This document shows, piece by piece, positions 17,892 to 26,962 of a stretch of DNA of 64,000 nucleotides. The notes under the pieces are model-generated. The model saw only the letters and a list, made by a program, of their open reading frames with translations, searched no databases and had not been told where the DNA came from. The position numbers and the translations under genes were made by a program. The DNA is from a bacterium. GTDB lineage: Bacteria; Planctomycetota; SZUA-567. Positions within the stretch are counted from its first letter, which is position 1. Every line of letters begins with the position of its first letter. The DNA is taken from the NCBI GenBank assembly GCA_003245715.1, contig QKCJ01000031.1, positions 155,548-219,547 of the forward strand, given 5' to 3'.

Positions 17892-19184
17892 TTGCACAAG
17901 GAAACAACACCAAAACAGTGTATTTTTAAGGAGCAGACCATTATTACGCAAAATAACGATTCCAAGAATGATTCCCTGCTGCCTGAGGGTAATTTTTCCA
18001 TAACCGATACTATCGAGATGCAGCCGGAAGCGGCAAGCAAAAGACTGACCCTCCCTGAATATCAGGCGGGCGAGGAACTTGACAAATTCATCACCCATCT
18101 TTCCGATGCCTGCCCGCTTATTGCCTATCATGATGACGACGATGATGATACTCAGGGCGATGCCCGTTACATAATGGGATACGAGCTTGGCAGCGGTGCT
18201 ATCGGCCAGGTTATTGACGCCCACGACGAACACCTATCGCGAAATGTGGCGGTTAAAATTCTCCGGGACAGCGGCGGGATTGACCGTGACCGCATCGCCC
18301 GCTTTATCGCTGAAGCGCAGATCACCGCCCAGCTTGAACATCCGACGATTGTCCCTGTGCATGAAATCGGACGGATGCCTGGTGGGATGCCGTATTTTAC
18401 CATGAAAAAAGTTCGCGGCAAATCTCTCTCGGAAATCATCAACGAACTAAGAATCATGCCACCCAAACAGCGGCGTTACGCAACCTTTGACGAACGTTTC
18501 CTGCTGCGGCGCTTTGTCCAGCTCTGCTTTGGGGTTGCTTACGCGCACAGTAAAGGCGTTGTCCACCGCGACCTCAAGCCTGACAACATCATGATCGGTG
18601 AATACGGCGAAGTCCAGATCATGGACTGGGGGCTTGCCAAGGTTATGAACGGCTCTGAGGTGACGGCACCTGATACTGTCCACACTGTACGACTTGGTGA
18701 CGGTATGCGCACGCTTGACGGCTCGATTGCTGGTACTCCGTCATACATGAGCCCCGAGCAGGCACAGGGTGCGCAGGACCAGATCGGCCCGGCGTCTGAT
18801 ATATTCTCCCTTGGCCTGATCCTCGCCGAGATGCTGACACTGGTGCGGGTGTTTCGCCGTGACGAACATCCGTCTCATCTGTTATACCATATTTCCCACT
18901 GCGGACCAATTGAAGCATCAGAACTCAACAGCAGCATGAAAATCGCCAAAGAGCTTGAAGCGATTATCAGAAAATGCACCATGAATAATCCGGCGCACCG
19001 CTACCAACAGGCCGACCAGATTGCTGAAGACATCCGGGCGTTCCTTGAAAACCGCGAGGTCTCAGCCGAGCCAGACACCACCCACAAGAAGCTCATCAAG
19101 TGGACAATGCGTAACCGCCTCAGTACCGGCGTGGCAATCGGCGTAATTATAATGATTCTTCTCTGGCTGCTTTTTAATCTGTAG
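17892..19184 (+). CDS. Hanks-type Ser/Thr protein kinase, membrane-anchored
   Basis: The kinase domain (about 95-390) has the full set of motifs: GSGAIGQV loop, VAVKIL lysine, VVHRDLKPDN catalytic loop, DWGLAK (DFG equivalent) and GTPSYMSPEQ. A single C-terminal membrane helix (about 407-430) leaves almost nothing outside, so it has no sensor domain. The N-terminus is acidic with a run of six Asp. The start is uncertain: the coordinates give the outermost TTG, which has no ribosome-binding site. A strong AAGGAG (17928-17933) sits 6 nt before an in-frame ATT at 17940, and the first in-frame ATG is at 18018. The zinc-ribbon gene follows 26 bp later and is probably co-transcribed. Confidence 0.9.
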   Translation: MHKETTPKQCIFKEQTIITQNNDSKNDSLLPEGNFSITDTIEMQPEAASKRLTLPEYQAGEELDKFITHLSDACPLIAYHDDDDDDTQGDARYIMGYELGSGAIGQVIDAHDEHLSRNVAVKILRDSGGIDRDRIARFIAEAQITAQLEHPTIVPVHEIGRMPGGMPYFTMKKVRGKSLSEIINELRIMPPKQRRYATFDERFLLRRFVQLCFGVAYAHSKGVVHRDLKPDNIMIGEYGEVQIMDWGLAKVMNGSEVTAPDTVHTVRLGDGMRTLDGSIAGTPSYMSPEQAQGAQDQIGPASDIFSLGLILAEMLTLVRVFRRDEHPSHLLYHISHCGPIEASELNSSMKIAKELEAIIRKCTMNNPAHRYQQADQIAEDIRAFLENREVSAEPDTTHKKLIKWTMRNRLSTGVAIGVIIMILLWLLFNL

Positions 19185-19210
19185 GCATTCGTTACCGAAG
19201 GGCAAAACAT

Positions 19211-19585
19211 ATGACAATTTATGGCGACAACTACGGCGACCAACTGAGAATGGAACGGCAGGAACGTCTTCGCGAAGACGCCCAGGAGCGTTATAAAGAA
19301 AACAATCAGGGGGCGGATATCTTCTCGCTGCAGCAAGATGTCGAGCGTCTGCTTTTAATCACCGAGGGGTTATGGAGTTTTATCAAACGCCACCACGGCT
19401 ATAAAGACAAAGACCTTTATGAAGTGGTAAACGCAATTGATGCCCGTGACGGTCAGATTGACGGCAAACTCGCCAAGACCAATACTCCGGAGAAATGCCC
19501 CGAGTGCGGCCGGACACTCCCGCGGCGCAAGCCCTTTTGCTCCTACTGCGGCACAAAAGTTGTCAGAGGCTGCTTTGACCGCTGA
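19211..19585 (+). CDS. Small zinc-ribbon protein
   Basis: A 124-residue cytoplasmic protein. The C-terminus has a treble-clef/zinc-ribbon pair, CPECGRTL and CSYCGTK, about 16 residues apart. The first 50 residues are charged and probably helical (MERQERLREDAQER). No enzymatic domain is recognised. It lies in the same operon as the kinase and could be its partner or substrate, which is an inference from position only. It ends 16 bp from a convergent AraC gene. Confidence 0.7.
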   Translation: MTIYGDNYGDQLRMERQERLREDAQERYKENNQGADIFSLQQDVERLLLITEGLWSFIKRHHGYKDKDLYEVVNAIDARDGQIDGKLAKTNTPEKCPECGRTLPRRKPFCSYCGTKVVRGCFDR

Positions 19586-19601
19586 ACCAGCAGGGTCAAT
19601 A

Positions 19602-20426
19602 CTACTGCTCTGCGTCTTTGTTCATATTCACAACCCCCGCCTGTTTCTGATATTTTCCGGGCGGGATACCGGTAAGCTTCTTGAACACCTTCGAGAAATA
19701 ATACTCATCAGAGAACCCGACCTCGCAGGCAACCTGCGCAACTGTGAGTTTTCCCGTCCACAAAAGCTGCCGCGCTTTTTCAACACGCTTTCTGACGATG
19801 TAATTCCTAGGGCTTATTCCAAGCGCTTTTGAGAAACGGTTGGCAAAGTAGGTCGGGTGCCAGCGGTGCAGATCAGCAAGGTCGGTATTGGTCAGATCAT
19901 CATCAAGATTGTCCTCAATATATTCAAGCGTTTTTCTGAACTCCATTATCTCCCGCGCCGGAAGTATGCTCTCATCCTCCGGCAGGAAATTAACCAGAAT
20001 CTGGCGCACCAGCCCCTGCGCCATCAGCATATCCCGAACCCCGCCGGCATTATAGGCAAAAAGCAAGTCCTGCATCTGCCGCAACACAGTCCCGGCCTTA
20101 TCAACCGTCAGCTCATAATTATCACGGGTAAGGTCAAAAAGCGCGCTGCTTGAAAAACGGTCGATAATAAAATGCACCCAAATATGGTCAAGAAAATTTT
20201 CACAATTAAGCTTCAGGGGCATATAAGGCGGTATCAGATAAAGCTTGCCTTTTTCAATCACCAGTTCACTGCTGCCGATCTTCACCTGCCCCGCCCCGTC
20301 ACTGACATAATAAATCTTGGCAAAAGGATTGAACTCTTCATGATTCCACTCACGCTCAACCCTGCGTTGGTTGACCTCAACAATTTCAAGTGTCATGCCT
20401 GAGAAGATATCCGTATTTTTTGGCAT
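19602..20426 (-). CDS. AraC-family transcriptional regulator (A)
   Basis: A 274-residue protein. The N-terminal half is a cupin-like sensing domain (VKIGSSELVIEKGKLYLIPP is typical of the sugar-binding arm). The C-terminal two-helix-turn-helix region spans about 165-262, with TNTDLADLHRWHPTYFANRF and EVGFSDEYYFSKVFKKLTG as the two HTH units. It is divergent from the glycosidase gene across a 249-bp gap, so it most likely controls that gene in response to a sugar. No strong ribosome-binding site is seen before the ATG. Confidence 0.9.
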   Translation of the reverse strand: MPKNTDIFSGMTLEIVEVNQRRVEREWNHEEFNPFAKIYYVSDGAGQVKIGSSELVIEKGKLYLIPPYMPLKLNCENFLDHIWVHFIIDRFSSSALFDLTRDNYELTVDKAGTVLRQMQDLLFAYNAGGVRDMLMAQGLVRQILVNFLPEDESILPAREIMEFRKTLEYIEDNLDDDLTNTDLADLHRWHPTYFANRFSKALGISPRNYIVRKRVEKARQLLWTGKLTVAQVACEVGFSDEYYFSKVFKKLTGIPPGKYQKQAGVVNMNKDAEQ

Positions 20427-20675
20427 CGCGATCTTTCAAATATACAAAAAAATTATGGCTCAGTCCGGAATTCACTAAAATATTTTAATATATCCCGCCT
20501 TTTATTCTTATCTATCTTCCTGATTTTATCTATAATATGTGAAAATTCCAAAAAAAAATATACTTACACCATTCTTTGCACATAATATTTCGATGTAATA
20601 TGTGAATTGTCATCAGGGACAAGTTTCCTATTGGTTATTAACTTATACTGTGTTATTTTATTAGAGGACAAAAAT

Positions 20676-22703
20676 ATGCACAACCTACGATTCCGCCAGA
20701 TCCATCTTGACTTCCACACCTCACCCTTTATTCCGGGAATTGGGGAAGAATTTGACAAGGCACACTGGCAGAACACCCTTAAAGAAGCAAATGTTGATTC
20801 AATAACCTGCTTTGCAACCTGCCACCACGGTTGGAGTTATTATGAAACCAAGGTCGGCAACATGCACCCTGAGCTAAAATTTGACCTTCTCAAAGCACAG
20901 TACGAAGCCTGCAAGGAAATTGACATCAACGTGCCGATTTATCTGACCGGCGGTGTCAATGACATGGTCTTTAACGAACATCCTGAATGGCGCGAAATTA
21001 ATCCTGAAGGGCGTTATGCCGGCTGGAAGACGACAAACCTCGATCCCGGTTTTGCCAAGATGTGCTTCAACACACCGTACCTTGATTATCTCTGTGATGT
21101 TATCCGCGAAGTTGCTGGTCTGTATCCCGACTGCGACGGTATTTTCATCGACATTATCTCACAAGGGCAGTGTACCTGTCCATGGTGTATGAAAAGTATG
21201 CAGGAAAAAGGCTTTGACCCGCTCTGCGAGACAGACCGCCTCAAACACGCGGAAATTGTACTGATGAATTACTACAAGCGCACCACCGAAGCCGCGCGCG
21301 AAAAACGTTCAGACATGCCGATTTTCCATAACTCAGGCCATATTGAACCGGGAAATACCGAGAAACTCAAATACTTCAGCCATCTTGAGCTGGAATCACT
21401 GCCGACCGGTGGCTGGGGCTATGACCACTTCCCGATGTCTGCCAAATACTGCGCGGCGCTTGAACATGATTTTCTGGGCATGACCGGAAAATTCCATACA
21501 ACCTGGGGTGAATTCGGCGGCCTCAAGCACCCGAATGCTCTGCGTTACGAGTGCGCGGCGATGCTTGCGGTAGGCGCAAAGTGCAGTATCGGCGACCAGC
21601 TCCACCCGTGCGGCAAGCTTGATGAGAGTACGTATGGCATTATCGGCGCTGCCTATAAGGAAGTTGCCGCAAAAGAAGCTTGGTGTAATACTGTTAAACC
21701 AATTGCCGACATTGCCCTGCTTTCAAGCACATCTTTCAATGAACTTTACCACAAGCGCGATCACGAGCCTGATATTGGTGCCGGACGAATTCTGCTTGAG
21801 GGGCATTTCCTCTTTGATATTATCAACGAGAATCATGATTTGGCAAACTACAGAATACTGATACTGCCTGATGATATTAATATCGAAAAATGCGCAGGTT
21901 TTAAGGAAAAAATTGCCGCCTTCCTTGCCAAAGGCGGCAAGCTGGTACTGACCGGAGACAGCGGCCTTAATGCGGACAAATCAGCCTTCCTCTTTGACAC
22001 CGGGGCAGAATTCTGCGGCAAATCCGAGTTCAGCCCGTCATATATGCTCCCAGCGGATGAAGTCTGTCCTGATTTTGTAAAATCACCGCTGGTAATGTAC
22101 CTTGGCCTGCGCAATATCAAGGCCACAAAAGGCAAGAGCCTCGGTAAGGTCTACGAGAGCTACTTCAACCGTACCTACAAGCATTACTGCTCACACCAGC
22201 ACACACCATACAAGACCGAAGCCAGCGAATTTGACTGCGGTGTTATTAACGATAATATCCTCTATATCCCGTATGACATCTTCAGCATGTACTTCGGCTA
22301 CGGGGCTGTTGCCTATAAGGAATTCATCGTGAAGTCAATCAACCTGCTGCTTGGTGAAAAGCGCACTGTCACAAGCAATATGCCTTCAACAGCACGGCTG
22401 CACCTGATGAATCAGCCTGAAAAGAACCGCGACGTCCTCCACCTGCTCTACGCAACCCCAACCAAGCGCGGCAGCGTAATGGAACTATCAGGCGGTAACG
22501 CACGCGAAACCCAACCAATTGAGGTCATTGATGAAATCCTGCCATTATCGGATGTTGAAATCTCAATTAATACCGGAAAAACACCTTCGAAAATCACCCT
22601 TGAGCCGCAAGCACAAGAGCTTCAATTCACCGAAGAAAACGGAAAAATCAAGGTTAAGGTGGCCAGCTTCACCTGTCATCAGATGGTAGTGCTGCAGTAC
22701 TGA
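20676..22703 (+). CDS. Putative glycoside hydrolase with beta-galactosidase trimerisation-like domain
   Basis: A 675-residue cytoplasmic protein without a signal peptide. The N-terminal 370 residues form a TIM barrel with CFATCHHGWSYY, the DGIFIDII strand that ends in an acidic pair, and a CTCPWCM cysteine cluster. Residues about 375-560 look like the Rossmann-like domain of GH42-type enzymes (ILILPDDINIEK, FLAKGGKLVLTGDSG). The C-terminal 120 residues are beta-rich. The family is often annotated as alpha-amylase-like or fucosidase-like; I cannot assign a GH number. The ATG at 20676 has GAGGA 7 nt upstream. The divergent AraC gene suggests sugar-induced control. Confidence 0.7.
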   Translation: MHNLRFRQIHLDFHTSPFIPGIGEEFDKAHWQNTLKEANVDSITCFATCHHGWSYYETKVGNMHPELKFDLLKAQYEACKEIDINVPIYLTGGVNDMVFNEHPEWREINPEGRYAGWKTTNLDPGFAKMCFNTPYLDYLCDVIREVAGLYPDCDGIFIDIISQGQCTCPWCMKSMQEKGFDPLCETDRLKHAEIVLMNYYKRTTEAAREKRSDMPIFHNSGHIEPGNTEKLKYFSHLELESLPTGGWGYDHFPMSAKYCAALEHDFLGMTGKFHTTWGEFGGLKHPNALRYECAAMLAVGAKCSIGDQLHPCGKLDESTYGIIGAAYKEVAAKEAWCNTVKPIADIALLSSTSFNELYHKRDHEPDIGAGRILLEGHFLFDIINENHDLANYRILILPDDINIEKCAGFKEKIAAFLAKGGKLVLTGDSGLNADKSAFLFDTGAEFCGKSEFSPSYMLPADEVCPDFVKSPLVMYLGLRNIKATKGKSLGKVYESYFNRTYKHYCSHQHTPYKTEASEFDCGVINDNILYIPYDIFSMYFGYGAVAYKEFIVKSINLLLGEKRTVTSNMPSTARLHLMNQPEKNRDVLHLLYATPTKRGSVMELSGGNARETQPIEVIDEILPLSDVEISINTGKTPSKITLEPQAQELQFTEENGKIKVKVASFTCHQMVVLQY

Positions 22704-22734
22704 AAATAACCGGCAACACAATGACAACTAACAG

Positions 22735-22773
22735 GATACTGCTTTCACCACAGTGGGGGCAGTATCTTTTTTT
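22735..22773 (+). terminator. Terminator after the glycosidase
   Basis: GATACTGC (22735-22742) and GCAGTATC (22759-22766) form a perfect 8-bp stem, with CACCACAGTG partly pairing inside, followed by seven T residues. It lies 31 nt after the stop. The remaining 250 bp up to the recombinase gene contain no supported ORF; a small CCGG-CCGG palindrome near 22980 is the only other structure. Confidence 0.9.
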
Positions 22774-23022
22774 ATTGCGGGCTATCAACAATGAAGCGAC
22801 TTCTGTAAAAAGCGCCACCTTATCAACGCAAACCGAATTTCAGCTCTATATGCGTTATTTTCATAAAGACCGATTATCGCAACAGCCGATAAAGTTTTTG
22901 ACCTCGCAGGGGCGGGGTCTCTGGTAAGGAATACCATAAATCCGGATTTTCAACAAACATGGACGGCGCTGATTACCGGCACCTCCGGTAGACAGTATTA
23001 ACCAATTAAGCGGGAGAAGATT

Positions 23023-23994
23023 TTGTCAGTATTAAATCAGGACAGCCACGAGAGCATCCATGACTTTCTTTCACATTTACGCATTGAAAGAAATATGTCA
23101 GACCACACCATCAGGAACTACGGTGTAGACCTTGCACAGTTCCAGGAATTTCTCAAAAATACCGGACGTATTGACAGATTCCCCGAGCGCGTTGAGCATG
23201 CGACGATCCGTTCGTTTATTGCATTTCTCAATGAAAAAGGAATCAGCAAGCAGACAATCGCGCGTAAAACAGCAGCTCTGCGCAGCTTTTATAAATATCA
23301 GGTAAAGCGTGGCCGCATGGAAAGCAACCCGGCCCAGAGTATCCGCTCACCACGCCTCGAGAAGAAGATCCCGACCTTCCTCTCAGTCGATCAGGTCGAC
23401 AATCTCATCAGCGCGCCTGATACGTCATCATTTATCGGCATGCGCGACAAAGCTATCCTCGAAATGCTTTACAGTGCAGGTCTGCGCACATTCGAGCTTG
23501 TCGGCCTCAACCATAGCGACATTGATCTCTCGGCAATGACCCTGCGCACACGCGGCAAAGGCATGAAAGAGCGTATCAATCCGATTGGCAAGTACGCAAC
23601 CGCAGCGCTACGCGAATATATTCAGCGTAAGTACCAGCAGCCTAACTACCCGCGTTTTGACCAGAATGCAGTCTTTGTCAATTTCCGTGGCTCACGGCTG
23701 ACCACCCGCAGTATCCGCCGAATGCTGGCAAGCTACATCTCACTTGCCGATCTCCCGACAGAAGTGACCCCGCATACTTTACGCCACTCATTTGCCACTC
23801 ACCTCCTGCAGCGTGGTGCTGACCTGAGAATCGTTCAGGAACTGCTTGGCCATGAGAATATTTCTACCACCCAGATCTACACCCATATCACCGATGCCGA
23901 TATGCGCGAGATTTATGAACAGGCTCATCCCCGATCAGAGACAACGCTTGAAGACAGCTTTAATGGCGAGCTTAACGCAGCCCAGCCAGCATGA
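23023..23994 (+). CDS. xerC: Tyrosine recombinase of XerC/XerD type
   Basis: A 323-residue site-specific recombinase with the SAM-like N-terminal core-binding domain (about 10-95) and the catalytic domain (about 110-300). Catalytic residues are visible: Arg in SAGLRTFELVGL, Lys in RGKGMKERINPIG, HTLRHSFATHLL (His-x-x-Arg), the His of LLGHENISTTQ, and the nucleophilic Tyr in QIYTHI. The length and C-terminus fit a chromosomal dimer-resolution enzyme better than a phage integrase. XerC versus XerD cannot be settled from the sequence alone. The start is a TTG with GGAGAAG 6 nt upstream. Confidence 0.85.
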   Translation: MSVLNQDSHESIHDFLSHLRIERNMSDHTIRNYGVDLAQFQEFLKNTGRIDRFPERVEHATIRSFIAFLNEKGISKQTIARKTAALRSFYKYQVKRGRMESNPAQSIRSPRLEKKIPTFLSVDQVDNLISAPDTSSFIGMRDKAILEMLYSAGLRTFELVGLNHSDIDLSAMTLRTRGKGMKERINPIGKYATAALREYIQRKYQQPNYPRFDQNAVFVNFRGSRLTTRSIRRMLASYISLADLPTEVTPHTLRHSFATHLLQRGADLRIVQELLGHENISTTQIYTHITDADMREIYEQAHPRSETTLEDSFNGELNAAQPA

Positions 23995-24028
23995 AAGCCC
24001 GTTTCCGAGCGTTATTAAATAACTAACA

Positions 24029-24060
24029 TAAAGCCCCGACAATTACTGGCCGGGGCTTTA
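24029..24060. terminator. Bidirectional terminator between xer and the Gfo/Idh gene
   Basis: TAAAGCCCCG and CGGGGCTTTA form a perfect 10-bp stem around a 12-nt loop, between two convergent genes. T-rich sequence follows on the plus side (TTTATCATT) and on the minus side (TTTATGTTA). Confidence 0.85.
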
Positions 24061-24113
24061 TCATTAATAATTATCAGGAAGCGTCAGAACATCTATGCCT
24101 CTTGATAATTGCA

Positions 24114-25214
24114 CTACTCATCAAGCATACCAACCGGCAAGCCTGCAGGCAACGCCTTTGGCTGGTCGCAGGTACTTTCAAGTTCATAACGGCCAGCAAG
24201 TTCTGATGATTTTTCAAACGCGTGCATGATCTCAAGAACGTGATAAGCAAGCTTGCCGTTACAGCGGTAATCACGACCTGTGCGAATTGCATAAGCCATA
24301 TCCGCAGCACCAATTGAGCGGCTGTTTTCCTTATATGAATGGCTAAGGGTAATCTCGCGCCACTCCGGATCTTCAGGACGGCGAAGCTTTACCGGACCGC
24401 AAAAACCATTCGGATCAGGCACACTGAGACTTCCTTCTGTGCCGTAAATCTCAAAGCACGGATGATTATGAGCCCATACATCAAAGCTGATCGTCGCGGT
24501 AATCAGTGCGCCGCAGTGATGCTCAATAACACCTGTATAATGAGTCGGAACATCAACCGGCAACTTCACGCCAAAGTGCTGCTTGCAGGTGGCCAGACGC
24601 TCTTTATAGCCTTTTGCTGCAACCGCAGTAACACTCTTGACCGGACCAAGAAGATGAACAAGACCAGTCATGTAATATGGTCCCATATCAAACATCGGGC
24701 CACCGCCAGTCTGATAGAAAAATGCCGGGTTTGGGTGCCAGCTCTCAGGCCCGTGGCCAAGCATGAAAACGCTGCCGGAAAGCGCCTTACCGACCCAGCC
24801 GTCATCAATCAGCTTGCGACAAGTCTGCAGACCAGCGCCCATAAACGTATCAGGTGCGCAGCCAACCAGCAAGCCCTTTGACTCTGCAAAATCAATGACC
24901 TTCTTGCCGTCTTCAAGGCTGACAGCCAGTGGCTTTTCAAGATGAACATTCTTGCCGGCCTCTAGAATCTTCATACTGACCTCGGCATGCACCGCCGGGA
25001 TTGTAAGGTTAACAACAATCTCAATCTCAGGATCAGCCAACAACTCCTCAACACTCATCGCCAGACACTCATTCTCCTCGGCCTTAGCCTTGGCCGCTTC
25101 GGGGTTGATATCAGCACATCCCTTAACCTCAAGAATCGGGAACATCTTCGCGCCGTTAAAGTATGCCTGACTGATATTGCCACAACCGAGAATACCTATT
25201 TTTACTGGTTTCAT
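24114..25214 (-). CDS. Gfo/Idh/MocA-family oxidoreductase
   Basis: An NAD(P)-dependent sugar or cyclitol dehydrogenase of 366 residues. The Rossmann motif is GILGCGNISQAYF at the N-terminus, followed by the family's conserved HLEKPLAVSL with the catalytic Lys. The GGGPMFDMGPYYMTGLVHLLG stretch carries the usual DxGxH-like region, with Tyr in place of His. The C-terminal sheet ends with a Gly-rich region. It is 36 bp downstream of the sugar isomerase gene in the same direction, so the two probably act on one sugar derivative. No exact substrate can be assigned. Confidence 0.9.
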   Translation of the reverse strand: MKPVKIGILGCGNISQAYFNGAKMFPILEVKGCADINPEAAKAKAEENECLAMSVEELLADPEIEIVVNLTIPAVHAEVSMKILEAGKNVHLEKPLAVSLEDGKKVIDFAESKGLLVGCAPDTFMGAGLQTCRKLIDDGWVGKALSGSVFMLGHGPESWHPNPAFFYQTGGGPMFDMGPYYMTGLVHLLGPVKSVTAVAAKGYKERLATCKQHFGVKLPVDVPTHYTGVIEHHCGALITATISFDVWAHNHPCFEIYGTEGSLSVPDPNGFCGPVKLRRPEDPEWREITLSHSYKENSRSIGAADMAYAIRTGRDYRCNGKLAYHVLEIMHAFEKSSELAGRYELESTCDQPKALPAGLPVGMLDE

Positions 25215-25250
25215 TTTTTTAACCTTTTATCTATTTATATATAAGTAACC

Positions 25251-26012
25251 TTACTTGCGGGCTTTACCAAGACCATTCTCGCTGAGATAGCGGCAACTCC
25301 TGGTTACTGCCTCGATCATGTCGGTATCACAACGGTCAAGCTCGACAACCACCCACTGCAGAACATCATCGTCAGCAGCCGCAACACATGCCTTAAGATC
25401 AATCTTGCCGTCACCAGCCGCCAGCAGCGCAGCATCACGAAGCAGACTGCCATCTTTTGCGTGCATGAATGGCGTACGCTTGGCAAACTTCTTTACCTGC
25501 TCAGCCGAATCACACTCGCCGAAATTTGCCGCCCAGTAAACATCAAGCTCAAACTGCACATCAGGACAAAGCTCGGCATAAATATCATACTTCAGACGAC
25601 CGTCAAGCATTTCAAATTCCCAAAAATGGTTGTGCTGCATCAGGGTAAGGCCGGCCGCGCTGATCTTCTCGACCATGCCATTCACAGTATCAGCAGTTTC
25701 TTTTATTGCATCAACAGTTTTAAAATAATCCGGGCCATAACCGCAAGCGACATACTTCATGCCAAGAACACCTGCAACATCAATGACTTCATTCACAGAA
25801 TCAGGGGTACACCAGGGGCTGTGGCTTGAAGAAATAACCATTCCCAGATCCTCGACAATCTTGCGGAACTCAGCCGGAGTATGGCCGTAAAAGCCTGCAG
25901 GCTCGACACCAACAAAACCGGCATCAGCAACAGCCTTCATTGTTCCGGTAAAATCTTCAGAAAGCTGCTCGCGCAAAGAATACAACTGGACAGAAATCGG
26001 TTTAATACCCAT
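25251..26012 (-). CDS. Sugar phosphate isomerase/epimerase (xylose-isomerase-like barrel)
   Basis: A 253-residue AP-endonuclease-2/xylose-isomerase-like TIM barrel protein. Start motif SVQLYSLREQ, a metal-site Glu in QHNHFWEFEML, FELDVYWAANFG and HAKDGSL are typical of the inosose-dehydratase/hydroxypyruvate-isomerase-like group that accompanies Gfo/Idh enzymes. The ATG at 26012 has AAGGA 8 nt upstream. A longer in-frame reading would add a hydrophobic leader without a ribosome-binding site. It is the first gene of a two-gene operon, divergent from AraC regulator B. Confidence 0.85.
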   Translation of the reverse strand: MGIKPISVQLYSLREQLSEDFTGTMKAVADAGFVGVEPAGFYGHTPAEFRKIVEDLGMVISSSHSPWCTPDSVNEVIDVAGVLGMKYVACGYGPDYFKTVDAIKETADTVNGMVEKISAAGLTLMQHNHFWEFEMLDGRLKYDIYAELCPDVQFELDVYWAANFGECDSAEQVKKFAKRTPFMHAKDGSLLRDAALLAAGDGKIDLKACVAAADDDVLQWVVVELDRCDTDMIEAVTRSCRYLSENGLGKARK

Positions 26013-26152
26013 CAGAAAATCCTTATAAGAGTAAATTAGCAACAAAAGAATAATTGACATAAAATATCATTACAAATAAAATTACCCTGTTAACCGCCTA
26101 TGGTCAATTGACAATTATTTTTAACAATTAACAAAAACTATACTGGAATGCC

Positions 26153-26938
26153 ATGAATATTTTTAACCATGTCAAAGGACTGATTGACATAAACTATTTC
26201 AAAGCCCCCCCAAAAGCCGACATCAATCCTCACCGCACCAGACGCGGTGTCGAACGTATCGAACTTGTTCTTAAAGGTGCGGTGATGTTTGAATCCTGTG
26301 ACGGAGATAAAGAAAGAAGATGCGGCAGCCTATTCTGGCATGTAGAGGGTGATGACACCATCCATCGTAACCTGCCGCAAACGCCATATGAGTGCATGGT
26401 TTTTTCGTTTAAGGTAGAACCCGGAATTAAACGCATAACGCCACGTATGTCTTTCTGGGCATCGCCTGAGCAGGCAATTGATTTTTCCTGGGACACATTC
26501 CACATGGTCAATGCGGCCAATGTCAACAAACTTGTCGCCTGCAGTTATGTTTACAGTACTCTATATTGGCAGGCCATGAAAGGAGGGCCGGAATCTGCGA
26601 AAAACGCCCCCCCAGAGGCGCTGCCATTCATACTTGAGTACATAGAGCACAATATCAATAATGACATACAGCTAAGCGACCTGACCAAGGCCGGAAAAAT
26701 CAGTGAGCCGTATTTATATAAAATATTCAGGAAAAATTTTAACACCAGCCCGTATAAATATGTGCTTGCCAGAAAAATGCGGCAGGCCAGTATACTGCTT
26801 AAAACAACCTCCTATCAGGTAAAACTCATTAGCCGTGAATGTGGGATTGAAAACGTTGAAAGCTTCTGCCGGAGTTTTAAAAAACATTACGGGATATCGC
26901 CGCTTGAATACCGAAATAAAGACCGTCAGGAAATTTAG
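26153..26938 (+). CDS. AraC-family transcriptional regulator (B)
   Basis: A 261-residue regulator. The N-terminal about 120 residues are a beta-rich sensing domain unlike regulator A. The C-terminal HTH pair (about 160-258) is clear: LSDLTKAGKISEPYLYKIF and SRECGIENVESFCRSFKKHYG. It is divergent from the isomerase and Gfo/Idh operon across about 140 bp, so those genes are its likely targets. A TTGACA in the gap (26106-26111) has no good -10 at normal spacing. Confidence 0.88.
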   Translation: MNIFNHVKGLIDINYFKAPPKADINPHRTRRGVERIELVLKGAVMFESCDGDKERRCGSLFWHVEGDDTIHRNLPQTPYECMVFSFKVEPGIKRITPRMSFWASPEQAIDFSWDTFHMVNAANVNKLVACSYVYSTLYWQAMKGGPESAKNAPPEALPFILEYIEHNINNDIQLSDLTKAGKISEPYLYKIFRKNFNTSPYKYVLARKMRQASILLKTTSYQVKLISRECGIENVESFCRSFKKHYGISPLEYRNKDRQEI

Positions 26939-26962
26939 ATCATAATCGGCAAACAGCCCTTA

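Noticed and set aside
17853..18233. 126-codon minus-strand ORF overlapping the kinase start
   Set aside because: It lies over the well-supported kinase frame and has no family features.
22721..22927. 68-codon ORF after the glycosidase
   Set aside because: It runs straight through a perfect intrinsic terminator, has no ribosome-binding site and no recognisable domain.
23023..23994. Phage or island integrase linked to the tRNA
   Set aside because: The protein has XerC/D length and motifs, and is 10 kb from the tRNA; no att repeat was seen.
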